A DNA stretch of 64,000 nucleotides from Actinomycetes bacterium (GTDB lineage: Bacteria; Actinomycetota; Acidimicrobiia; Acidimicrobiales; Ilumatobacteraceae): assembly GCA_029782355.1 (NCBI GenBank), contig JAKOUY010000016.1, positions 496,001-560,000 on the forward strand. The letters run 5' to 3'. Below are positions 54,095 through 61,827 of this stretch, in pieces (within the stretch, counting starts at the first letter, position 1; each line of letters begins with the position of its first letter). Under the pieces are notes generated by a model. The model did no database searches. It was not told the DNA's origin and saw nothing but the letters and a program-made list of their open reading frames with translations. Made by a program: the position numbers and the translations under genes.

Positions 54095-54952
54095 ATGAGC
54101 CCCGCTGCCATCATCTCCATCGTCATCGTCGCCCTGGTGGCCTTGGCTGCCGTGGTGCTGCTCACCGCGGCGCGTCGGGCCGACGTGCGCGGCGCCGGCG
54201 CGCTGAGCCGGGAGACCACCCGGCGCGACAAGGATTCCGAGATCGACCGGCCGATGCCACTGACCGGTCGCCAGGTCGAGGCCGAGGCCAGCCAGGCTCG
54301 CCACGGCGGCTTGGCCACCACGGTGGCCGCCCCGCCGCAGATCTGGGTCAAGCCGGATGCCGACGTGGTCGGCTTCAACCGGCGGCAGTTCCTCAACCGG
54401 GCGACGGTCACCCTGATGACCGCCGGGCTCGGGGCGTTCGCCGCAGCCGCTTTCACGGCGTTCCTGTGGCCGTTCAAGGTCTCCGGGTTCGGCGGCAAGG
54501 TCGCTGCCGGGAAGCTCGACGACATCGTCGCCGGCATCCGCAGCGGCCGCGGGTTCCTGTACAACTCCACGGCCCGCAGCTGGCTGACGGCGTACCCGTC
54601 CGACGCGCTGCCGAAGGCCAAGGGCGTCCACACCTACGCGCCGGTGCTGGCCGGCATGGAGGCCGGGTTGGTCGCCCTCTACCAGAAGTGCCCGCACCTC
54701 GGGTGCCGGGTGCCGTCGTGCGAGTCCAGCCAGTGGTTCGAGTGCCCGTGCCACGGGTCGCAGTACAACCGGGTCGGCGAGAAGAAGGGTGGCCCGGCGC
54801 CGCGCGGCATGGACCGCTTCGCCATCAGCGTCTCGGCCACCGGCGACGTCACCATCGACACCGCCACCGTGTTCGAGGGTCCGCCGATCGGCACCAACAC
54901 CACCGGCCAGGAGGCCGAGGGTCCGCACTGCGTGAGCGGAGGCCACCACTGA
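54095..54952 (+). CDS. Rieske iron-sulfur subunit
   Basis: This 285-residue protein has an N-terminal membrane helix (about residues 3-24), a second hydrophobic segment after the Arg-rich NRRQFLNR (about 95-130), and a Rieske fold with both cluster boxes, CPHLGC (about 202) and CPCHGS (about 219). The RRQFLNRATVTL stretch resembles a Tat-type motif. It moves electrons from quinol to the c-type cytochromes outside the membrane. ATG 54095 lies 7 nt after the subunit-IV gene; its stop overlaps the next ATG (TGATG). Confidence 0.92.
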   Translation: MSPAAIISIVIVALVALAAVVLLTAARRADVRGAGALSRETTRRDKDSEIDRPMPLTGRQVEAEASQARHGGLATTVAAPPQIWVKPDADVVGFNRRQFLNRATVTLMTAGLGAFAAAAFTAFLWPFKVSGFGGKVAAGKLDDIVAGIRSGRGFLYNSTARSWLTAYPSDALPKAKGVHTYAPVLAGMEAGLVALYQKCPHLGCRVPSCESSQWFECPCHGSQYNRVGEKKGGPAPRGMDRFAISVSATGDVTIDTATVFEGPPIGTNTTGQEAEGPHCVSGGHH

Positions 54953-56073
54953 TGCTCGCTACGTTCCTGGTCGCCTCGTCGGCCACCACCATCGCCTGGG
55001 TGCTGGTCGCCGTCCTGACCGTCGGCTTCCTGCTGTTCTGGCTGTTCAACACCGCTGCGGCCCGCCACGAGCTGGGCTCGGAGATCGAACTGGCCCCCAA
55101 CCGCAAGCCGTACTACGACGACGAGACGCTGGAGGGCTCTCGCCTCGAGCGCATGCAGATCCTGGCCGTGCTCCTGCTGGTGGTCATGGTCGTCGGGCTC
55201 CCGCTGTACTGGATCCTCGAACCCAGCCGCCAGGCCGGGGCCAAGGCCAAGCAGGCCGATCGCTTCGTGGCCTGGGGGTCGGCGCTGTTCGAGACCACGG
55301 CCAACGGTGGCTTCAACTGCGCCGGCTGCCACGGCGGCATGAAGGCCACCGGCGGCTCGGCTCCGTACACCTACACCGACGTCAAGACCGGCCAGGTCTC
55401 GGCGCTGCAGTGGAAGGCCCCGGCGCTGAACACGGTGTTCTACCGGTACAGCGACGACGAGGTCCGCTTCATCCTGCAGTACGGACGGCCGTTCTCGCCG
55501 ATGCAGGCGTGGGGCACGGTCGGCGGTGGGCCGATGAACGCCCAGCAGATCGACACGCTGATCTCGTACCTGCACTTCATCCAGGTCCCCCGCGAGGGCT
55601 GCGCGGCCAACGAGAAGGACCCGCTGACCTGTCCCTCCGGGCACCTGCCCACCGACGCCACGGACGTGGCCCGGACTCAGACCCAGATCGCCCAGGCCGC
55701 CGACCAGGCCGCCGAGGCCCTGGTGAAGGCCGGTAAGTACGCCACCAAGGACGAGGCGATGGGTGAGGCGCTGTTCAACCTCGACCTCGACAGCGGGGCC
55801 TACAGCTGCGCCCGCTGCCACACCCGCGGCTGGAGCATCGACCAGCCGGGCGTCAGCGGCCAGGGTGCCTTCGGGTGGAACCTCACCGGCGGGAACACCG
55901 TCGCCGCGTTCCCCAACGAGGCCGACATGATCACCTTCGTCAAGAATGGCTCGAACTACGGCCAGAAGTACGGCACGCAGGGCCAGGGCATGGGACGCAT
56001 GCCCGGGTTCGGCGGCCTGCTGACCGACGCCCAGGTCAAGGCCATCGTCGAATACGTGAGGAACCACCTGTGA
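54952..56073 (+). CDS. membrane-bound dihaem cytochrome c
   Basis: This 373-residue protein has two transmembrane helices near the N-terminus (about residues 5-32 and 65-85) and two cytochrome c domains with haem motifs CAGCH (about 122) and CARCH (about 287). The second domain ends with GMGRMPGFGGLL, which could supply the axial Met. It is larger than a QcrC and has a different membrane layout. ATG 54952 overlaps the Rieske stop by 1 nt and its stop overlaps the next GTG. It would accept electrons from the Rieske protein. Confidence 0.9.
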   Translation: MLATFLVASSATTIAWVLVAVLTVGFLLFWLFNTAAARHELGSEIELAPNRKPYYDDETLEGSRLERMQILAVLLLVVMVVGLPLYWILEPSRQAGAKAKQADRFVAWGSALFETTANGGFNCAGCHGGMKATGGSAPYTYTDVKTGQVSALQWKAPALNTVFYRYSDDEVRFILQYGRPFSPMQAWGTVGGGPMNAQQIDTLISYLHFIQVPREGCAANEKDPLTCPSGHLPTDATDVARTQTQIAQAADQAAEALVKAGKYATKDEAMGEALFNLDLDSGAYSCARCHTRGWSIDQPGVSGQGAFGWNLTGGNTVAAFPNEADMITFVKNGSNYGQKYGTQGQGMGRMPGFGGLLTDAQVKAIVEYVRNHL

Positions 56074-56891
56074 GTGCCCTGCTGGCCATCAACTGGGAGC
56101 CGCAGCTGCGCGGCATCCTCATCGTCATCATCGCCGTGACCGTGCTGTGCGGCAGCATCTTCCTGATCCTGGCCACCAACATGGGCGTGCGCCTCGGGTT
56201 CCTCGTGGCCCTCGCCGGCCTGTTCGGCTGGATGTTCCTGATGGGCGGGATCTGGTGGAGCTACGGCAAGGGGCTCCTGGGCAAGGACCCCTCGTGGAAG
56301 CCGGTCCCCGCCGCAGGCATCCTGCAGACGCCGGCCGCGCTGACCGAGGTCGGTCCGTTGAACGGGCCGGTGTCGGTGGCAGCCGGTGCCACGTCGACCG
56401 AAGTCGCCACTGCGGTGCGCACCGCGTTGGAGTCCAACGGGTGGAAGGCGCTCGACTCGGCACTGCCGTCCTACCAGCAGGCCGGGGCCGCTGCCACGGT
56501 GATGCTGGAGGAGAACGGCGTGTTCAAGGCCGGCGAGGCCCAGATCGTCCAGGTCTACGACAAGGGCGGTCAGCGCAGCCCGCAGCTGTTCGGCGGCAAG
56601 GTCGACTTCCTGGCGTTCTTCCACAAGCCGCACTACTCGCTGGTCGAGGTGGCACCGCTGGTGCCCCAACGCGACGAGGCCGGCCGGGCGCCGGCGGCGC
56701 CGGTCATCGACACCAGCCGACCGCACCAGTACGTGTACATGATCCGCGACCTGGGCAACAAGCGGGTGCCGGCGGCGATCATCTGCCTCAGCTCGCTGGC
56801 GATCTTCCTGGTGCTGTGCTGGTTGCTGCACCGCCGCGACCGCATCGTCGCACTGAACCGCGCCGCCAAGGCGTTGCCCGCCGGAGCCTGA
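56070..56891 (+). CDS. membrane protein of the bc cluster, function unknown
   Basis: This 273-residue protein has two or three N-terminal membrane helices (about residues 9-60, including LIVIIAVTVLCGSIFLILAT), a soluble middle domain (about 70-225) and a final transmembrane helix (AAIICLSSLAIFLVLCWLLH). GTG 56070 overlaps the dihaem cytochrome stop (GTGA), and nuoA starts 4 nt after its end, so it sits between the bc and NADH-dehydrogenase modules. No family is recognised; a structural subunit or assembly factor is plausible. Confidence 0.72.
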   Translation: MSALLAINWEPQLRGILIVIIAVTVLCGSIFLILATNMGVRLGFLVALAGLFGWMFLMGGIWWSYGKGLLGKDPSWKPVPAAGILQTPAALTEVGPLNGPVSVAAGATSTEVATAVRTALESNGWKALDSALPSYQQAGAAATVMLEENGVFKAGEAQIVQVYDKGGQRSPQLFGGKVDFLAFFHKPHYSLVEVAPLVPQRDEAGRAPAAPVIDTSRPHQYVYMIRDLGNKRVPAAIICLSSLAIFLVLCWLLHRRDRIVALNRAAKALPAGA

Positions 56892-56895
56892 CCGC

Positions 56896-57360
56896 GTGCG
56901 TCAATACCTGCCGGTCGTCGCCCTGCTGGTGCTGGCGGTCCTGTTCGGCGCGCTGAGCTTCCTGGCGTCCCGCTTGCTGGCCCCGCGGCGCCCGTCGGCG
57001 GCCAAGCAGGCTCCCTACGAGTGCGGCATCGTGCCCAGCCGGGACAACCCGGAGCGGTTCCCGGTCACCTTCTACGTCGTGGCGATGCTCTTCATCATGT
57101 TCGACATCGAGCTGATCTTCATCTACCCCTTCGCCGTCAACCGCGCCGGTCTGGGTGCCTACGCCCTGTGGGAGATGGTCGCCTTCTCGGCGGTGTTCGT
57201 GCTGGCGTTCGTCTACGTCGTGGCCCGCGGCGCGCTGGACTGGGGTCCGCTCAGCCGCCAGCGGCGCCTCGACGGACCGGTGTCGGTGGAGCGCACCTCG
57301 ACCTCGACGATCCGCCGGGTCGGCCTCGACGGCCGGCTCGACGAGGGCACCGCCGCATGA
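56896..57360 (+). CDS. nuoA: NADH-quinone oxidoreductase subunit A
   Basis: This 154-residue, three-helix subunit of complex I has the hallmark YECGI (about residue 41) and [20 protein letters not shown] (about 59-78), and an extended basic C-terminal tail. It is part of the membrane arm at the quinone-site junction. GTG 56896 starts the nuo genes; its stop overlaps nuoB by 4 nt (ATGA). Confidence 0.95.
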   Translation: MRQYLPVVALLVLAVLFGALSFLASRLLAPRRPSAAKQAPYECGIVPSRDNPERFPVTFYVVAMLFIMFDIELIFIYPFAVNRAGLGAYALWEMVAFSAVFVLAFVYVVARGALDWGPLSRQRRLDGPVSVERTSTSTIRRVGLDGRLDEGTAA

Positions 57361-57941
57361 GCCTGCTGCAGAACATCGCCGACGACGGGCTCGGCGGCAT
57401 CCCGCACAACGCCCTCACCGGTCGGATCGAGGACCTGATCAATTGGGCGCGCAGCCGCAGCAGCTGGCCGGCGTCGTTCGGGCTGGCCTGCTGCGCGATC
57501 GAGATGATGGGCGCCGGCGGCGCCCACTACGACCTGGCCCGCTTCGGCATGGAGGTGTTCCGCGCCTCGCCGCGCCAGGCCGACATCATGATCGTCGCCG
57601 GGCGGGTCAGCCAGAAGATGGCTCCCGTGCTGCGCCAGGTCTACGACCAGATGATGGAACCCAAGTGGGTCATCTCCATGGGCGTGTGCGCCAGCAGCGG
57701 CGGGATGTTCAACAACTACGCCATCGTCCAGGGTGTCGACCAGGTGGTGCCGGTCGACGTCTACGCCCCGGGCTGCCCGCCAACGCCGGAGACGCTCATC
57801 CACGCCATCGAGACCCTCCACGGGCTGATCGAATCCGGCCAGCTGATGAAGCGGCGGGCCGAGACGGGCGCCGGCGCCGGCGTGCACGTCCAGGAGATCC
57901 CGGCCGGTTCGCAGCCCGTCACCATGTCGGGGTCGCGCTGA
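57357..57941 (+). CDS. nuoB: NADH-quinone oxidoreductase subunit B
   Basis: This 194-residue subunit holds cluster N2 next to the quinone site. The ligands are visible: tandem Cys in [10 protein letters not shown] (about residue 39), [11 protein letters not shown] (about 104) and [12 protein letters not shown] (about 134). ATG 57357 overlaps the nuoA stop; nuoC begins 1 nt after its stop codon. Confidence 0.96.
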   Translation: MSLLQNIADDGLGGIPHNALTGRIEDLINWARSRSSWPASFGLACCAIEMMGAGGAHYDLARFGMEVFRASPRQADIMIVAGRVSQKMAPVLRQVYDQMMEPKWVISMGVCASSGGMFNNYAIVQGVDQVVPVDVYAPGCPPTPETLIHAIETLHGLIESGQLMKRRAETGAGAGVHVQEIPAGSQPVTMSGSR

Positions 57942-57942
57942 C

Positions 57943-58469
<527 letters not shown>

Positions 58470-58473
<4 letters not shown>

Positions 58474-59834
58474 GCGTCGACGTGTCCACCCCGGCCAGCA
58501 GCGACATCGTCTCGGTGATCCGCGCCGGGAGCGACCCGGCCCAAGAGCTCAGGCCGCGCAGCGAGTTGACCGCCCGGGAGCTGCTGCGCAACTCGGGCGC
58601 GGTGCTGCGGATGAGCGAAGCCGAGGCCGCCAAGCTCGGCGACCTGCCGGCGGACCCGGACGAGGACCAGACCATGGTCATCAACATGGGCCCGCAGCAC
58701 CCCAGCACCCATGGCGTGCTGCGCCTGATGCTGGAGCTGAAGGGCGAGGAGGTGCTGCGCTGCAAGCCGATCATCGGCTACCTGCACACCGGGATGGAGA
58801 AGACCGGTGAGCAACTGACCTACCTGCAGGGTGGCACCAACGTGACCCGGATGGACTACGTCAGCCCGTTGAACAACGAGCTGGTGTTCTCGATGGCCAC
58901 CGAGAAGCTGCTCGGCATCGACGGCGACATCCCCGAGCGGGCCACGTGGATGCGCATGCTGCTCAGCGAGCTGAACCGGATGAGCAGCCACCTCCTGTTC
59001 CTCGCCACCAATGGCATGGACATCGGTGCGGTGGGGATGATGATCTACGGCTGGCGCGAGCGCGAGGAGGTGCTGCGCTTCTTCCAGAAGGTGACCGGCC
59101 TGCGGATGAACCACAACTTCATCCGCCCGGGCGGGGTCGCCGCCGATCTCCCTCCGGGCTGGCGTGACGACGTGCTTCGCCTGCTCGACCTGATCCCACC
59201 GCGCCTCGACGAGTACGACCAGCTGCTGACCGGCCAGCCGATCTGGCGGGAGCGGCTCCAGGGCGTCGGGGTGATCACCGCCCAGGAGGCCCAGGCCCTC
59301 GGCGCCACCGGCCCGATCATGCGCAGCACCGGCACGCCGTGGGACCTGCGCCGGGACATGCCGTACCTGCGGTACCCGGAGGTCGACTTCGACGTGATCG
59401 TCGGCTCGTACGGCGACGCCTTCGACCGCTATGCCATCCGGCTGAACGAGGTCCGCGAATCGATGCGCATCGTCCGTCAGATCCTGGAGCGGATGCCGGC
59501 CGGGGACGTGCGCATCCAGAACAAGAAGGTCACTCCGCCGCCACGAGCACGCATCGACGAGTCGATGGAGGCCCTGATCCATCACTTCAAGATCTTCACC
59601 GAGGGGTTCAAGGTGCCCGAGGGCGAGGTCTACGTGGCCATCGAGAGCCCGCGTGGCGAGATCGGCTGCTACATCGCCAGCGACGGCTCGGCCACGCCGT
59701 ACCGCATGCACGTCCGAGCCCCGAGCTTCGTCAACATCCAGTGCCTCCCGCACATGCTGCGCGGCGGGCTGGTGGCCGACGCGATCGCCGTGATCAGCTC
59801 GGTCGACCCGGTGCTGGGGGAGGTGGACCGGTAA
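58470..59834 (+). CDS. nuoD: NADH-quinone oxidoreductase subunit D
   Basis: This 454-residue 49-kDa-type subunit forms the quinone pocket with NuoB. Motifs are NMGPQHPSTHGVLR (about residue 71, quinone-site His), RMDYVSPLNNE, GGVAADLP and ESPRGEIGCYI. GTG 58470 overlaps the nuoC stop, giving a ~65-residue N-terminal extension; an ATG inside at 58611 is closer to the usual family start but lacks coupling. Its stop overlaps the nuoE ATG (TAATG). Confidence 0.95.
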
Positions 59835-60421
59835 TGGCCCGCCTCACCGATGCCAACGTGGTGGTCGCCAAGGAGATCATCGCTCGCTTCCCGCGGCCGA
59901 AGAGTGCGCTGATCCCGCTCCTGCACCTGGCCCAGGAGCAGGACGGCTTCCTGGCCAACGACGCCATGGCGCACGTGGCCGAGCTGGTCGGGGTCACCGC
60001 GGCCGAGGTCTACGGCACGGCCACCTTCTACGAGATGTTCAAGTTCGAGCGGGTCGGGCGCTACTGCCTGAACGTCTGCACCGGGATCTCCTGCCATCTG
60101 ATGGGGGCATGGGAGCTGCTGGAGCACGCCGAGGAGCTGCTCGGGGTGAAGGCCGGCAGCACCACCGAGGACCTGCTGTTCACCATCGAGGGCGTCGAGT
60201 GCATCGCCGCCTGCACCGAGGCGCCGGCGGTCAGCGTCAACCACCGGTACCGCTACCGGGTCACGCCCGAGGACATGGACCGCCTGATCGACGACCTGCG
60301 CCACGACCGGTTGGGCGGGGAGTTCCCGGCCCACGGGGTCCTCGCCCGGGTCCGCCAGCGCACGCCCGACAACTGGGCCGGGACCGGCGCTGCAGCCCAG
60401 CAGGCGGTGGACGCCCGATGA
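59834..60421 (+). CDS. nuoE: NADH-quinone oxidoreductase subunit E
   Basis: This 195-residue thioredoxin-like subunit binds the 2Fe-2S cluster N1a. Ligands are the Cys pair in CTGISC (about residue 81) and the pair in ECIAACTEAP (about 120). A short extra C-terminal tail follows. ATG 59834 overlaps the nuoD stop by 1 nt, and its stop overlaps nuoF by 4 nt. Confidence 0.95.
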   Translation: MARLTDANVVVAKEIIARFPRPKSALIPLLHLAQEQDGFLANDAMAHVAELVGVTAAEVYGTATFYEMFKFERVGRYCLNVCTGISCHLMGAWELLEHAEELLGVKAGSTTEDLLFTIEGVECIAACTEAPAVSVNHRYRYRVTPEDMDRLIDDLRHDRLGGEFPAHGVLARVRQRTPDNWAGTGAAAQQAVDAR

Positions 60422-61827
60422 GCGATGCCACCGTCCCGCCCACGCCGCCCGATTACACCCAGCCGGGCCGGGTGCCCACCGGTCCGAAGCTGATCACGAC
60501 CCGGTTCGACCAACCCGACGGGTACACCTACGACGGGTACGTGCGCACCGGCGGGTACACCGCGCTGCGCAAGGCGCTGACCGAGATGACCCCGGAGCAG
60601 GTCCACCAGGAGGTCAAGACCAGCGAGATGCAGGGTCGCGGCGGAGCCGGGTTCCCGGCCGGGACGAAGTGGGGCTTCCTGCCGCCCGACGTGTTCCCGC
60701 GCTACCTGGTGATCAACGGCGACGAGAGCGAGCCGGGCACCTACAAGGACCGCAAGCTGATGGAGCTCGATCCGCACCAGCTGATCGAGGGCGTGGTCAT
60801 CGCTGCCTATGCGGTGCGTGCCGCCCAGGCCTTCCTGTACGTGCGTGGCGAGATGGCTCTGGCCCAGGAGCGCCTGGCCCAGGCGCTCAACGACGCCTAC
60901 GCCCACAACCTGATCGGCCGCAACATCCTCGGCACGGACTTCAGCGTCGACGTCGTGCTGACCTGGGGCGCCGGGGCCTACATCGTCGGCGAGGAGACCG
61001 CGCTGATCGAGAGCCTCGAGGGCGAGCGGGGCATGCCCCGGCTGAAGCCCCCGTACTTCCCGGCCAGCAAGGGCCTGTACCTGCAGCCCACGATCGTCAA
61101 CAACGTCGAGACCCTGTCCAACGTCCCGTGGATCGTCAACCAGAGCGGCCAGGCCTTCCACGACCTCGGGGCCCCCACCAGCACAGGCATGCGCATCTTC
61201 GCCGTCAGCGGTCACGTCAACCACCCGGGCGTGTTCGAGGTGCCCAACGGCATCACCACGTTCCGGATGCTGTTCGACGCGCCGGAGTACTGCGGTGGCG
61301 TGCGCGACGGCCGCTCGGTCAAGGCCTTCATCCCCGGCGGGGCCAGCGCGATGTGGTTCTTCGACGAGCACCTCGACCTGCCACTGGACAAGCCCACCAT
61401 CGACAAGGCCGGCTCGATGCTGGGGTCGGGGGCCATCGTCGTCATGGACGACACCACCGACATGGTCGCGGCGTGCTGGAACGTGGTGAACTTCTTCAGC
61501 CGGGAGAGCTGCGGGAAGTGCACGCCGTGCCGCGAGGGCACCACCTGGCTGCAGCGGATCCTCAAGCGGATCCTGGCCGGCGACGGCCGCCCGGAGGACA
61601 TCGATCTGCTGATGGACGTCAGCGAATCGATCAGCCCCGGCATCGCCTGGCCGCCGCGCCAGACCACGATCTGCCCGCTGGGTCCGTCGGCGGTCAGCCC
61701 GATCGCCTCGGCGGTGCGCCGCTTCCGCCACGAGTTCGAGCACTACATCCAGCACGGCCGGGCCGTCGACGGTGTGGTCACCCCGCCGATCCATGGGGTC
61801 CACGGGGGAGCGCGGATCCATGTCTGA
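60418..61827 (+). CDS. nuoF: NADH-quinone oxidoreductase subunit F
   Basis: This 469-residue subunit binds NADH, FMN and cluster N3. Motifs are GRGGAGFPAGTKWG (about residue 74), NGDESEPGTYKDR (about 101), GAGAYIVGEETALIESLEG (about 183) and the 4Fe-4S box ESCGKCTPCREG (about 363) with the fourth Cys in TTICPLGPSAV. ATG 60418 overlaps the nuoE stop; its 3' end overlaps nuoG by 8 nt. Confidence 0.96.
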   Translation: MSDATVPPTPPDYTQPGRVPTGPKLITTRFDQPDGYTYDGYVRTGGYTALRKALTEMTPEQVHQEVKTSEMQGRGGAGFPAGTKWGFLPPDVFPRYLVINGDESEPGTYKDRKLMELDPHQLIEGVVIAAYAVRAAQAFLYVRGEMALAQERLAQALNDAYAHNLIGRNILGTDFSVDVVLTWGAGAYIVGEETALIESLEGERGMPRLKPPYFPASKGLYLQPTIVNNVETLSNVPWIVNQSGQAFHDLGAPTSTGMRIFAVSGHVNHPGVFEVPNGITTFRMLFDAPEYCGGVRDGRSVKAFIPGGASAMWFFDEHLDLPLDKPTIDKAGSMLGSGAIVVMDDTTDMVAACWNVVNFFSRESCGKCTPCREGTTWLQRILKRILAGDGRPEDIDLLMDVSESISPGIAWPPRQTTICPLGPSAVSPIASAVRRFRHEFEHYIQHGRAVDGVVTPPIHGVHGGARIHV

